A stretch of DNA of 64,000 nucleotides from Streptomyces capitiformicae (GTDB lineage: Bacteria; Actinomycetota; Actinomycetes; Streptomycetales; Streptomycetaceae). Shown in pieces: positions 25,401-34,822 of this stretch (within the stretch, counting starts at the first letter, position 1; each line of letters starts with the position of its first letter). The notes beneath the pieces were generated by a model that saw only the letters and a program-made list of their open reading frames with translations, was not told the origin of the DNA and did no database searches. The stretch covers positions 6,889,486 through 6,953,485 of the forward strand of contig NZ_CP022161.1 of NCBI RefSeq assembly GCF_002214185.1. Reading direction: 5' to 3'. A program made the position numbers and the translations under genes.

Positions 25401-26399
25401 TCAGACTCCGGCGACGGCTGCGGTCCGGAGGGCGTCGGGGGTGGTTCCGGTCCAGGTGCGGAAGGCGCGGTAGAAGGAGTTGGTGTCGTCGTAGCCGAGT
25501 AGGTAGGCGATTTCGGCGATGCGCATGGTGCTGTTGCCGAGGTAGTGGCGGGCCAGGTTTTCGCGGGTCGTGGCGAGGATTTCCTGGAAGCTGGTTCCTT
25601 CGAGCTGCAGTTGTCGTTGCAGGGTGCGGTTGCTGACGGCGAGGTGACGGGTGACCGCGGTCATGGAGCTTCCGCCGGCAGGAAGTGTTTCGTGCAGCGC
25701 GGCCCGCACCCGCTCGGCGACGCTGGCCGTCGCCTGCAGGTCGGACAGGCGACGGCGGAGTTCCGGGGCGAAGAACCGCCAGAGTTGCTCGTTCTCGGTG
25801 AGGAACGGGCGGTTCGCGTCGGCGGGCGCGAAGGTGATCGCGTGCGTCTGTCCCTTGTGGACTTCTACGCCGAGGTAGTCGTCCAGGCCGGCGTGCTCGG
25901 CAGGCAGCCAGGGATCGACGGCCCGGACCGGCCGGACGTCGTGGCGGGTCGCGATCCGGGCCAGAGCGACCCAGAACACCATCTCGGCGGCGGCCAGCTG
26001 GGGCGGCGGGGGCGTGTCCGGCGGCCACCGGAAGCTGATCGTCAAGCCTTCGTCGCCGTTGTCGAGCCGCAGGTGCAGGGGCCCGATGAGGGGCTTGTAG
26101 AGGGCGATGCGCTCCGCTGCGGTCCGCAGGTCGGGGCTGCACAGGGCGGCGAAGATCGGCGGGTTGAACATCTCGACCGAGATCGACCGGCCGATCGCGA
26201 CAGCCAGGTCCGGATCGCCACTCTCGGCCTCGAGTGCCTCCCACAGCCGGAAGTACTCCTCGACGGGGAGGTCGACCGGGCCGCGGCCGAACAGGTCGGC
26301 AGGCAGCCGGGCGCGCCGGAGCACCCGGGTCGATGACACGCCGAGGTCCTTCAGCAGGGCTTTGATGCTGGGATCCAGGGTGAATCGTCCGGTGCTCAC
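25401..26399 (-). CDS. AraC-family transcriptional regulator
   Basis: A regulator of about 332 residues of the OruR/ArgR-like group. The N-terminal arabinose_bd-type domain (LKDLGVSSTRVLRRARLPADLF...) is followed by a C-terminal AraC helix-turn-helix pair: MTAVTRHLAVSNRTLQRQLQLEGTSFQEILATTRENLARHYL and IAEIAYLLGYDDTNSFYRAFRTWTGTTPDALR. The start is uncertain: GTG 26399 gives the usual N-terminus, while ATG 26450, preceded by GAGAGGA, would add 17 residues. It is divergent from an SDR gene that it probably controls. Confidence 0.88.
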   Translation of the reverse strand: MSTGRFTLDPSIKALLKDLGVSSTRVLRRARLPADLFGRGPVDLPVEEYFRLWEALEAESGDPDLAVAIGRSISVEMFNPPIFAALCSPDLRTAAERIALYKPLIGPLHLRLDNGDEGLTISFRWPPDTPPPPQLAAAEMVFWVALARIATRHDVRPVRAVDPWLPAEHAGLDDYLGVEVHKGQTHAITFAPADANRPFLTENEQLWRFFAPELRRRLSDLQATASVAERVRAALHETLPAGGSSMTAVTRHLAVSNRTLQRQLQLEGTSFQEILATTRENLARHYLGNSTMRIAEIAYLLGYDDTNSFYRAFRTWTGTTPDALRTAAVAGV

Positions 26400-26582
26400 G
26401 ACGGGAGAGTAACGGCCACCGGCATGCCTGTCACCAGCAGATGGCGCCATTCCTCTCGCCAAGCCCGCCACCGAAAGCTGGCGTCATACGCAAGTGAGTT
26501 GGCGCGCCACGCTAGTGCCAGGCCGCAGATCCACTTCTAGCGTTCACAGCGAAAGGTCACGTCCACCGAAAGGATCACCACC

Positions 26583-27434
26583 ATGACCCGCAAGGTCGCA
26601 CTCGTCACCGGAGCTTCGTCGGGGATCGGCGAGGCCACCGCACTCAGGCTGCGCGAGGCCGGCTACACCGTCTACGGCGCGGCGCGGCGTGTGCAGCGCA
26701 TGCAACACCTGGCCGAGCAGGGGATCCGGCTGCTGGCCATGGACGTCACCGACGACACTTCCATGCGGGAAGGCGTCGAGAAGCTCATCGCCGACACCGG
26801 CCGGCTCGACGTCCTCGTCAACAACGCCGGCTACGGTTCCTACGGCGCCGTCGAGGACGTCCCCCTGCAGGAGGCCAGGGAACAGTTCGAGGTCAACGTG
26901 TTCGGCGCGGCGCGCCTGACCCAGCTGGTCCTGCCGCACATGCGGGCGCAGCGCTCGGGGACCATCGTCAACATCACCTCGGTGGGTGGCCGCATGTGCA
27001 CCTCACTGGGAGCCTGGTACCACGCCACGAAGTACGCGCTGGAAGCGCTCAGCGACTGCCTGCGCATGGAGCTCAAGCCCTTCGGGATCGACGTCGTGGT
27101 GATCGAACCGGGCGGGGTCAAGTCCGAGTGGGGCGGCATCGCCGCGCAGAAGGCCCGCGCCGTCTCCGGCACCGGCCCGTACGCCCCGCAGGCCAACGCC
27201 GTGGCCGACTCGCTCAGTTCGGAGGCCAACGAACGCCGCATGTCGTCGCCGGACTTGATCGCCAAGGCCATCGTCAAGTCCGTCCGGGCACGCCGGCCCA
27301 AGACGCGTTACGCCGTCGGCTTCGGCGCCAAGCCCATGATCTTCCTGCACAACACGCTGCCCAATCGCACCTTCGACGCCTTCATGCGCCGCGCCACCGG
27401 CGTGCCCGGGAAGTACGTACCCTCGAACAACTGA
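26583..27434 (+). CDS. Short-chain dehydrogenase/reductase
   Basis: A 283-residue SDR: TGASSGIGEATALR (residues 9-22), AARR after beta-2 suggesting NADP, NNAGYGSYG, Ser of NITSVGG and catalytic YHATK. The length and C-terminus resemble the 17-beta-HSD/retinol dehydrogenase-like SDRs common in actinobacteria. An AAAGGATCACCACC ribosome region precedes the ATG. AraC/SDR divergent pairs of this kind are frequent, and the substrate is unknown. Confidence 0.9.
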   Translation: MTRKVALVTGASSGIGEATALRLREAGYTVYGAARRVQRMQHLAEQGIRLLAMDVTDDTSMREGVEKLIADTGRLDVLVNNAGYGSYGAVEDVPLQEAREQFEVNVFGAARLTQLVLPHMRAQRSGTIVNITSVGGRMCTSLGAWYHATKYALEALSDCLRMELKPFGIDVVVIEPGGVKSEWGGIAAQKARAVSGTGPYAPQANAVADSLSSEANERRMSSPDLIAKAIVKSVRARRPKTRYAVGFGAKPMIFLHNTLPNRTFDAFMRRATGVPGKYVPSNN

Positions 27435-27801
27435 CGTGTGCCACACCCGATCGATCCGGCACGGCACGCGCGGACCGCCCCCGGCACTTGATCCCTTTCC
27501 CCTACGCCTTGCCGAGCACGTGTACCTGTGCGGGCACAACTCGCCGCACACCGCCCTGGCAAAGCAGGACCGGCTGACGGCTTCCTGTTGACGTTGATCC
27601 CACCGCCTTGGTCGGCTCCCGGGCCTCCTTCCCGAGTTCGCATGGGACCCGGATACAGAATCCACCGGGCTTAGCACGGAAGGGGGCCCGGCCCTCATAT
27701 CTTCAGGTAGGAGCGGTTCTTGTCTTCTCGGCCCAGTCATCAGCGAGCTGGTCATAGTCCTCATCACTGAGGTAGTCGGAGGCCGCCCTAGGACCTCGCG
27801 A
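27435..27801. other. Gene-free stretch
   Basis: No gene could be supported. A leftward frame ends in SDEDYDQLADDWAEKTRTAPT (about 27783-27703), which looks like a real protein tail, but nothing upstream extends it; it may be debris of a small lost gene. Confidence 0.4.
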
Positions 27802-28556
27802 TTGCCGTCTTCGGTGATGCCGGTGGCGACGACGACGGCTCGGGAGACGAGGCTGAGCGATCGGTTCACCGTGATCGCCGCGCATCAGCGCTGTCATGGC
27901 GAATCCTCAGGCGAGTATGTGGACTTCAGCGTCGACCAGTCGGCGCGTGACATCGAGGACCTCATCGACACGCTCGACCTCAGAGATGTCGTTGTGGCCG
28001 GTCACAGCCTCGGTTCCCGCGTTGCGCTGCAGATAGCTGCAGACCGGCCGGATCGCACGCTCGGGGTCGTTCTCCTCGATGGGAGCAGGATGGCCGATCT
28101 CACTGACGTGTCTGATCTTACGGACGAGCAGTTCAAGGGCTTCCTGCGCAGCGCCTTCGCTGCCTTGCACACCGACCCGGACGCGAAGGGCCGCGCCAAG
28201 ATGCTCGCGGAAATGGACCGCACGCCCGCCCCGGAGTTCATGAGCTACGGTCAGGCCATCGAGCACTGGGACTCAACCAGTTCGACGCTGCCATCGACCG
28301 CATCGGGCCGACCGTTCCCGTACTCGCCCTGCAGGCGACCTACGTCGACGCCGCAACCCCGATGCGTCGTGTTCGCAGCGACGAGACCTCCACGCCATAC
28401 CTGGACGATCTTGCCGGTCGCATCGCGGACTTCCGAGCCGTTCTCATTCGCGATGCCGGGCACTTCATCATGGACGAGGCAGAGGCGGTCGTGAACGACT
28501 CGATCGCAAAGTTCGTCACCAACGTCGCGCTTCGCTCGGCGGGCGTAGAACGATGA
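27802..28556 (+). pseudogene. Alpha/beta-hydrolase pseudogene
   Basis: The first frame gives LSDRFTVIAAHQRCHGESSG, the nucleophile elbow VAGHSLGSRVALQIA and a cap region up to YGQAIEHWD. A one-base shift near 28270 moves the rest to another frame: NQFDAAIDRIGPTVPVLALQATYVD...AVLIRDAGHFIMDEAEAVVNDSIAKFV, which holds the catalytic His (AGHF). The N-terminal strand with the oxyanion HG motif is missing. Both truncation and frameshift argue against function, unless the frameshift is a sequencing error. Confidence 0.7.
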
Positions 28557-28702
28557 CGCCCACCTATCGGTAGCTCCTCGAGACCTTGCGGGTCCGCTTC
28601 GGCAATGCCAAGAAGGGAGGGCGCCACCGAAACGCCGCAGAGCGCTGACCGTCTGGCAGGGTTACTGGGGCGGGTGAGCCGGAGATGAGCCGTAGCAACC
28701 AG

Positions 28703-28732
28703 GCGGCGGGGACAGCGGACTGGCCCCGCCGC
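28703..28732. terminator. Hairpin terminator before the P450/SDR operon end
   Basis: GCGGCGGGG (28703-28711) pairs with CCCCGCCGC (28724-28732), followed on the + strand by GGTGGGCTTTT. It lies 10 bases beyond the stop of the leftward reductase gene, so it probably ends the 28.7-34.7 kb operon. Confidence 0.65.
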
Positions 28733-28741
28733 GGTGGGCTT

Positions 28742-29749
28742 TTAGACCTTCACCATGAGCTTTCCCTCATTGCTGCCGTCAAGCAGCAGAGAGATCGAGT
28801 CCGGTGCGTTCTCCAAGCCCTGGATCATGTGAGAGCGGGCGGTGAGGGAACCGTCGAGGTACAGAGTGCGCAGGACGGCGTCGAACTCCTCGTAGCGGTC
28901 GGCGTACGCGGCGGCCACGTAGCCCTCCATGCGGGCGCACTTGTACAGCAGGAGCGGGACGTTGGTGAGGCCGTACGCCGCTTCGGGGCCCGAGAGGTCG
29001 TACTGCGACATCGCGCCGCAGACGACGATCCGGCAGTTCCACGCCATGTTCGCCAGAACAGCGTCGAGGATCGGGCCGCCGACGTTGTCGAAGAAGAGAT
29101 CCACACCCTGCGGGCACTTCTCGGCGATAGCCGCTCGCACGTCCGCCGTCCGGTAGTCGATGGCGTCGTCGGCTCCGAACTCCTCCACGATCTGGCGGCA
29201 CTTGCGCTCCCCGCCGGCGATGCCGATGACCCGGCAGCCCCTCGCCTTGGCGATCTGCACTGCGAGCGACCCGGTCGCCCCCGCCGCCGCGGAGACGACG
29301 ACCGTGTCCGAGGGCTTGAGCCGGCCGATCTCGACGAGGCCGATCGCGGCCGCCCGGCCGACGTGGGAGAAGACGGACAGATACGCCTCTTCGGGGATGC
29401 GTTCGTCCCGGTCGTGGCGCTGGATGTACCGGGGGTCGGCGAGGGAGTACCGCGCCCAGCCCCACAGACCGCTGACCAGGTCACCCCGCTCGAACCCCGC
29501 GACGCGTGATGCGACCACCTCTCCCACGGCCGCGCCGATCATGACGTCGCCCACGCCGATCGGGATGAGCGTCGTTTCGGGGTCGAGCTTGAGCCAGTTG
29601 CGGGAGGTGGGGTCGATGGAGAGCAGGGTGGTTCTGACCAGGACTTGACCGTCGGCCAGCTCAGGCACTTCGCGTTCCTCCCAGCGCAGGCACTTGGGGT
29701 CGTACTTGCCCACGGAAGCTTCCGCGACAACCCAGGCATGAGTCTTCAT
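28742..29749 (-). CDS. NADP-dependent oxidoreductase (MDR, curcumin/LTB4 reductase-like)
   Basis: A 335-residue zinc-independent MDR enzyme: WLKLDPETTLIPIGVGDVMIG, the cofactor motif VSAAAGATGSLAVQIAKARGCRVIGIAGGERKC, and FFDNVGGPILDAVL. Relatives reduce alpha,beta-unsaturated carbonyls with NADPH. It is the last gene of the leftward operon. A paralogue with the same layout, disrupted by a stop codon, lies at 39.5-40.6 kb. Confidence 0.9.
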   Translation of the reverse strand: MKTHAWVVAEASVGKYDPKCLRWEEREVPELADGQVLVRTTLLSIDPTSRNWLKLDPETTLIPIGVGDVMIGAAVGEVVASRVAGFERGDLVSGLWGWARYSLADPRYIQRHDRDERIPEEAYLSVFSHVGRAAAIGLVEIGRLKPSDTVVVSAAAGATGSLAVQIAKARGCRVIGIAGGERKCRQIVEEFGADDAIDYRTADVRAAIAEKCPQGVDLFFDNVGGPILDAVLANMAWNCRIVVCGAMSQYDLSGPEAAYGLTNVPLLLYKCARMEGYVAAAYADRYEEFDAVLRTLYLDGSLTARSHMIQGLENAPDSISLLLDGSNEGKLMVKV

Positions 29750-29791
29750 GAGTATCTGCTTTCTTCGTGGGCGTCACCGTTGACGCCTGGC

Positions 29792-30538
29792 TCAGGTGAC
29801 GCTGAATCCGCCGTCCGCCGCCAGCACGTGCCCGGTGACGAAGTCGGCGTCGGGGGAGACGATGAACGCGATGGCGGCGGCGATGTCCTCGGGGCGGCCG
29901 AGGCGGCCCACCGGTGTGCGGGTCTTGCGGAGTTCGAACCCGGAGTCGTCGACCACGGCCCTGGCTCCCTCGGTGGGCACGGAGCCGGGCATGACGGCGT
30001 TGACCCGTATCCCGTCCCGGCCCAGTTCGCCCGCCGACTGCAGGGTCAGGCTGGTGACCGCGCCCTTGACCGCCGAGTACAGGGCGCCGCCGGGAACACT
30101 GCGTATGGCGGCTGGGGAGGACAGGTTGACGATCGCTCCGCCGCCCTGTGCCTTCATGACGGGGATGGCGGCCTGCATGGTCCAGATCGAGGACTTCACC
30201 CCGATGCCGAACATCGCGTCGACGGCGTCCTCGTCGAAGTCGACGAGGGGTGCGTACTTGATCCACATGGCGTTGTTGACCAGCGCGTCGATACGTCCCA
30301 GGCGCTGGTGGATGTCGGCGAACGCGGCCCGGACGGCGGTGCGGTCGGTGACGTCCAGGGCCAGGGCCTCGGCCTGTCCGCCCGAATCCCGTACCCTTTC
30401 GGCGCAGTCGTGCGCGCCCTGTGCGTCGAGGTCCGCCGCGACGACGTGGAAGCCGTCCTTGGACAGCCGAGCGGCGACGGCTCGGCCGATCCCGCGTCCG
30501 GCACCGGTCACCACGGCGACCTTGGAAGTGATGGTCAT
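29792..30538 (-). CDS. Short-chain dehydrogenase/reductase
   Basis: A 248-residue classical SDR: TGAGRGIGRAVA (residues 11-22), ADLDAQ after beta-2 suggesting NAD, NNAMWIKYAPL, Ser in NLSSPAA and catalytic YSAVK. The C-terminus DFVTGHVLAADGGFSVT is canonical. It lies between the P450 and the MDR reductase and probably oxidises the product of one of its neighbours. Confidence 0.92.
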   Translation of the reverse strand: MTITSKVAVVTGAGRGIGRAVAARLSKDGFHVVAADLDAQGAHDCAERVRDSGGQAEALALDVTDRTAVRAAFADIHQRLGRIDALVNNAMWIKYAPLVDFDEDAVDAMFGIGVKSSIWTMQAAIPVMKAQGGGAIVNLSSPAAIRSVPGGALYSAVKGAVTSLTLQSAGELGRDGIRVNAVMPGSVPTEGARAVVDDSGFELRKTRTPVGRLGRPEDIAAAIAFIVSPDADFVTGHVLAADGGFSVT

Positions 30539-30577
30539 TGATCGTTTCCTTGAGGAGATCTTTGACGGAGAGGGGAG

Positions 30578-31756
30578 TCAGACGAGCGAGACCTGGAGAC
30601 GTGTGACCTCCGTAACCGCGTTGTTCTCCCGGGTCGTGAAGTCCTCGGTGAGCCGTAGTCCCGGGAAGCGCTGGGCAACGGCCAGCACCGCTTCGTTGAT
30701 CTCCAGGCGCGCCAGGTGTTGGCCCAGGCAGTTGTAAGGGCCGGCGCCGAACATCATCTGCCGCACGGTCGGACGGTCCAGGCGCCAGGTCCCGGGGTCG
30801 TTGAACACCTCGGGGTCCCGTTGCGAGGCGCGGACCGACACGTACACCCAAGCGCCGGCTTCGATCGGGAACCCGTCGATCTCCACGTCCTCGGCGGCGA
30901 GCCGGAAGATCGTGTTGAAGCGCGGGCGCAGTCGGATGGCCTCTTCGGTGGCGGCGGGGATCTTCGCCGGATCGGCGACGACGTCCTGCCAGCGGGAGGG
31001 CTCTTCGAGGAGCTTGCCGAAGGTGATGCCGATCTGGTGGACCGTGTTGTCGATGCTGGCCGTCAGGATGGCCACCGCTTCTGCGTGGACCTCCTCCTCG
31101 GTCAGATCACCGGCCTCCTCCTGCCTGATCATCGCCGAGGTGAAGTCGTCCCCGAGGTCCTGGCGCCGGGCCCCGATGTGGTCACGGGCGAGAGCGATCG
31201 CCTCCCAGGTGGCGTCGATGAACTCCTGCCTGCGGTCGAGTTCGTTGTTGAGTAGCGGGCCGAGCACGCTGTCCGAGAGCCGGGCCACCGTCGGGGCCAG
31301 CTCGACGGGGGCCGAGACCAGGTGGCAGTAGAGGCGGGAGGGGATCTTCCACGCGAGCGCGTCGAGCAGAGCGACGTCGGTGGGGTCGTCGACCTCGTCG
31401 AGGATGTCGTGGACGGTCTGCCGGACGGTGTCCTTGAGCTTCGAGATCTGCATCGGCCGCAGGAGTTTCGCCAGCGGCACCCGCATCCGCTTGCGCTGAT
31501 CGCCCTCGGTGGTGGTGACGACCTGGTTCCAGAACCTGCGGAGCTCACCGTCGACGATGCCCAGGTCGTCGAGCCGCTTCAGGAACGAGGGGCCCTTGAG
31601 GAGGGACGGGTGCTCCAGGACGCCCAGGCCGGGGCCGTACCTGAGCACCTCGTAACCCCGGTCGCTGCGCGCGATCCAACTCTTGACGCGGGCCTTTTCC
31701 AGTTCGCGCAGATCGGTGGTGCCCGCGGTGATCCAGGGCACGTCGGTGAGGGTCAT
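30578..31756 (-). CDS. Cytochrome P450
   Basis: A 392-residue P450 with I-helix TASIDNTV (residues 232-239, an Asp-Asn-Thr variant of the acid-alcohol pair), K-helix EAIR (272-275) and haem loop FGAGPYNCLGQHLARLE with Cys343. The start ATG at 31756 is where homology begins. The operon carries no separate ferredoxin; electrons probably come from the FMN/2Fe-2S reductase two genes upstream, an arrangement known for O-demethylating P450s such as GcoA/GcoB although the reductase layout differs. O-demethylation or ring hydroxylation fits the locus. Confidence 0.92.
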   Translation of the reverse strand: MTLTDVPWITAGTTDLRELEKARVKSWIARSDRGYEVLRYGPGLGVLEHPSLLKGPSFLKRLDDLGIVDGELRRFWNQVVTTTEGDQRKRMRVPLAKLLRPMQISKLKDTVRQTVHDILDEVDDPTDVALLDALAWKIPSRLYCHLVSAPVELAPTVARLSDSVLGPLLNNELDRRQEFIDATWEAIALARDHIGARRQDLGDDFTSAMIRQEEAGDLTEEEVHAEAVAILTASIDNTVHQIGITFGKLLEEPSRWQDVVADPAKIPAATEEAIRLRPRFNTIFRLAAEDVEIDGFPIEAGAWVYVSVRASQRDPEVFNDPGTWRLDRPTVRQMMFGAGPYNCLGQHLARLEINEAVLAVAQRFPGLRLTEDFTTRENNAVTEVTRLQVSLV

Positions 31757-31770
31757 CGGTGGCTCCCGGG

Positions 31771-32922
31771 TCACAGGGCGGCGCCGACGACGATGTCGGC
31801 GAGTCGTTCGAAGCGTTCGATGTTGCGGGCCTGGGGCAGCAGACCGGCGGTCAGGCCGACGAACGTGATGTCCAGCTCGGGATCGATCCAGAAGACCATG
31901 CTGCCCGCACCGTAGTTGCCGAAGGTCTCCGGCGAAGTGAGCGTGCCGAGCTGGTGGTTGACGAGCTCGGAGCCGCGGACGTTGAAGCCCAGGCCCATGT
32001 TGGCCGGGGGCGGCGGGTAGCCCGCGCGCAGGGCGACCGCCTTGTACAGCTCGTTGGGCAGGTCCCCGGTCCACACCCGACGGGCCATGCGCACGGTCCG
32101 GGGGGAGAGGATGCGCGCCTCCCCGAGGGCGCCCTCGCCCCGCAGCATCTCGGCGAGACGGAACAGGTCGCCCGAGGTGGAAGAGGCGCCCGCCCAGGTG
32201 CACTCGTTGCGCTCCGCGGTGAAGAGCCCGAACTCGTCGTCGTTCTCGTGGGACAGCACCTTGATCGGGACGGTGCCGCGCGTGTCGGGGACGAGGTGCC
32301 GGGCCCGGGACTCGGGGCGGATGCCCAGAGTCGTGTCGCGCATGTCCAGCGGCTCGAAGAGGTCCTGGTGCAGGATCTCGGTGATGGAGCGTTGCTGCGG
32401 GTCGGTGCGGACCAGGGCCGTGGCGAGCAGGGCGTGGTTGGCCATGGGCGCGTAGTCGCACCGGGTGCCGGGCTCGCTGGTGCCGTGGATCAGCTCGCAC
32501 ACGGCGGCGAACGTCTCGTCCAGACGGTCCCAGGGCTGCCCGGCCTTCGGCTCCCAGACACCCGGCATGCCGGTGGTGTGAGTGAGGAAGTGCAGGATCG
32601 TGGCCCGGTCCCGGGGCGGGCCGGCGAACTCGGGCACCAGGTCGACCATCTTGGTGGTCAGCCCGAACTGGCCCCGCTCGACGGCCCGTAGCACGAGGAC
32701 ATTGATGAACGCCTTCGTCACCGAGAACACTGAGAAGACGGAGTCCGTGCGGACCGGGACGGTGCCGTCGGCATCGCCGTGGCCGATCGCGACGTCCAGG
32801 GCGGTCTCCCCGCCCCGCGCGATGCGGAAGGCGCCGCCGTAGTAGAGCCCTGACCGCACATCACGTTCGACGACCTCGCAGAAGTGGTCTAGGCGGTCCT
32901 GGGCGAAACCTGTCTGGCCCAT
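31771..32922 (-). CDS. Beta-lactamase-fold serine hydrolase (esterase-like)
   Basis: A 383-residue class C/EstB-like protein. The Ser-x-x-Lys motif is SVTK (near residue 68), the second motif is the Tyr of CDYAPMANHAL, and the third is FGNYGAGSMVFW. No signal peptide is visible, so it is cytoplasmic, which argues against antibiotic resistance and for an esterase acting on a pathway ester. Its stop is 14 bases before the P450 start. Confidence 0.85.
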   Translation of the reverse strand: MGQTGFAQDRLDHFCEVVERDVRSGLYYGGAFRIARGGETALDVAIGHGDADGTVPVRTDSVFSVFSVTKAFINVLVLRAVERGQFGLTTKMVDLVPEFAGPPRDRATILHFLTHTTGMPGVWEPKAGQPWDRLDETFAAVCELIHGTSEPGTRCDYAPMANHALLATALVRTDPQQRSITEILHQDLFEPLDMRDTTLGIRPESRARHLVPDTRGTVPIKVLSHENDDEFGLFTAERNECTWAGASSTSGDLFRLAEMLRGEGALGEARILSPRTVRMARRVWTGDLPNELYKAVALRAGYPPPPANMGLGFNVRGSELVNHQLGTLTSPETFGNYGAGSMVFWIDPELDITFVGLTAGLLPQARNIERFERLADIVVGAAL

Positions 32923-32952
32923 CGGTGGGTGTTCTCCTCACAAGTTCCGGAA

Positions 32953-33897
32953 CTAGAGATCGAGTGCGATCTCGGCGGTCAGGGCCCTGGAGACGCAGAT
33001 CAGCATCGTCTCGCCGATTCCCTTCTCCTCAGCCGACAGCACCGAATCCCGGTGGTCCGCCCGACCGCGGAGGATCGCCGTCTCGCAGGTGCCGCACGTG
33101 CCCTCGCGGCACGAGTAGTCGACGGGCAGCCCGTGCCGCTCGGCCACGTCGAGGATCGACGCGTCGGCGGGCACCTCCGCCGTGATCCCGGAGCTCGCGA
33201 AGGTCACGGTGAAGGGCCGGTCGACGGAGGGGCCGGGCTCCCGGGGCGCGAACCGTTCGACGCGCAGGCTCCCCGCCGGCCGAGAGGTCATGGCGGCCTC
33301 CACGGCCCGCAGCAGGCCTTCCGGCCCACAGGCGTACATGAGACAGTCCTCGTCGACGCCGTCGAGGAGCTTTTCGATGTCGGCGACGCCGGACTCCTCG
33401 TCGACGTGCACACGCACATGCCCGTCGAACAGGCCCAACTCGTCGAGGAACGCCATCGATTCACGGGACCGGCCCAGATAGGTGAGCCGCCAGTCCGTTC
33501 CGCGCTCCACGCACTCCCGCACCATCGGCAGGATCGGTGTGATCCCGACGCCGCCCGCCATGAAGTGGTGGCGGGCGGCCGGGACCAGCTCGAAGTTGTT
33601 GCGCGGCCCGCTGACGGTGATGTGCTCACCGAGGTGCAGGTGCTCGTGCACCCAGGCCGACCCGCCGCGCCCGGCCGGTTCGAGGAGCACGCCGAGGCGG
33701 TACGTGGTGGGGTCGGACGGGTCTCCGCACAGCGAGTACTGGCGTTCCAGACCGGTCGGCAGATGCAGCGTCAGGTGAGCGCCGGGAGCCCAGGCCGGCA
33801 ACGCGGCGTCCTCCGGGTGCTCCAGCACGATCCCGGCCACCGTCGACGAGGCGGCGAAGCGGTCCCGTACCCGCAGGCGCAGTTTGTCGATGGTCAC
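32953..33897 (-). CDS. FMN/2Fe-2S oxidoreductase (phthalate dioxygenase reductase type)
   Basis: A 314-residue electron-transfer protein. The N-terminal flavin domain (LERQYSLCGDP, RGGSAWVHEHLHLGEHITVSGPRNNFEL) and NAD domain (HHFMAGGVGITPILPMV, YACGPEGLL) are followed by a C-terminal plant-type ferredoxin with Cys263, Cys268, Cys271 and Cys301 (SCREGTCGTC...ICVSR). This is the VanB/PDR layout. The GTG at 33897 overlaps the upstream SDR stop (GTGA). It is the likely electron donor of the P450 in the operon; no Rieske oxygenase is present in the window. Confidence 0.9.
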   Translation of the reverse strand: MTIDKLRLRVRDRFAASSTVAGIVLEHPEDAALPAWAPGAHLTLHLPTGLERQYSLCGDPSDPTTYRLGVLLEPAGRGGSAWVHEHLHLGEHITVSGPRNNFELVPAARHHFMAGGVGITPILPMVRECVERGTDWRLTYLGRSRESMAFLDELGLFDGHVRVHVDEESGVADIEKLLDGVDEDCLMYACGPEGLLRAVEAAMTSRPAGSLRVERFAPREPGPSVDRPFTVTFASSGITAEVPADASILDVAERHGLPVDYSCREGTCGTCETAILRGRADHRDSVLSAEEKGIGETMLICVSRALTAEIALDL

Positions 33898-34733
33898 GGC
33901 CTGGCCTGCTCGGGTGCCGGGCCGCCCTTCAGCCATGCGATGCGCTGCTCCAGCGCTGCTACGGAGTCCTCAGGGCGTACGACGACGAAGAACCGGTTCT
34001 CGTGAAGAGCGTCCACGACCAGCTCGGCGAACTCCGCGGGCTCCAGCCCGATCTGGGCGGTGACCGCGCGAATCGTGTCCAGCACCTTGCCGCGCAGCGC
34101 GTCTCCCTCGCTGGAGGGAACGTTCTCGGGCCGGTTGCGCTCCGCCTCCGGCATCCGGGTCTTGGCGATCGGCGCGAGGAACGACACCCGCACGGATTCG
34201 TTGTTGGCCCGCAGCTCCATGTCGAGGCTCTCGCTCAGACCGAGGACGGCGAACTTCGACGTGATGTACGGGGCGAAGGTCGGCAGCTGGGCCGAGAAGG
34301 AGGCACCGGAACCGGTGTTGACGATGTGCGCCTCCTCCTGCTGCCGCAGCAGGGGCAGGAAGACCCGGCAGCCGTGGATGACGCCCCAGAGGTTGACGTC
34401 CAGGACCCACTTCCAGCTCTCCGCCGCGATGGCGGAGAACTCGGCGCCGGTCTCGACGCCCGCGTTGTTGCACAGGACGTGCACGCCGCCGAACGCCTCC
34501 ACGGCCGCGTCGGCCAGCCGCTGGACCTCCTCCTCAAAGCGCACGTCCGTACGGACCGCGATCGCCTCGCTGCCCCGGGCACGGATCCGCTCGACGGCCT
34601 CCTGCAGGGGCGTGTCCTCGACATCGGCGAGGACGACCTTCATCCCCTCCTTCGCGAACCTCTCGGCCAGGCCCAGGCCCACACCGCTCGCGGCTCCTGT
34701 CACGACGGCGACCTTGCCCCGCAACGACTTCAT
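33894..34733 (-). CDS. Short-chain dehydrogenase/reductase
   Basis: A 279-residue SDR: TGAASGVGLGLAERF (residues 12-26), ADVEDT after beta-2 suggesting NAD, NNAGVETGAEF, NTGSGASF and catalytic YITSK. Longer than a minimal SDR, like the divergent SDRs that act on hydrophobic alcohols. It follows the demethylase gene by 72 bases on the same strand. Confidence 0.9.
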   Translation of the reverse strand: MKSLRGKVAVVTGAASGVGLGLAERFAKEGMKVVLADVEDTPLQEAVERIRARGSEAIAVRTDVRFEEEVQRLADAAVEAFGGVHVLCNNAGVETGAEFSAIAAESWKWVLDVNLWGVIHGCRVFLPLLRQQEEAHIVNTGSGASFSAQLPTFAPYITSKFAVLGLSESLDMELRANNESVRVSFLAPIAKTRMPEAERNRPENVPSSEGDALRGKVLDTIRAVTAQIGLEPAEFAELVVDALHENRFFVVVRPEDSVAALEQRIAWLKGGPAPEQARP

Positions 34734-34795
34734 CGTCTTCCTTCCGTCATTACCCGGTGGTGAGGTGATCCTCGAATTCCTGCCGCATGGCGCCG

Positions 34796-34822
34796 TAGCG
34801 CAGAACTACGCGTTGGCAGTAC
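34796..34822. repeat. 27-bp direct repeat, copy 1 (demethylase 3' end)
   Basis: Begins TAGCGCAGAACTACGCGTT and spans the stop codon and last codons (TANA*) of the demethylase gene. Copy 2 at 36355-36381 differs at 3 positions and has the same orientation. Confidence 0.7.

Noticed and set aside
31771..32922. Antibiotic-resistance beta-lactamase
   Set aside because: The SxxK and Tyr motifs fit the fold, but there is no signal peptide, the KTG motif is absent and the gene is embedded in a P450 catabolic operon. An esterase-like role is more likely.
32953..33897. Reductase of a Rieske vanillate demethylase (VanB)
   Set aside because: The domain layout matches VanB, but no Rieske oxygenase (VanA) is present in the window; the P450 in the operon is the more economical partner.
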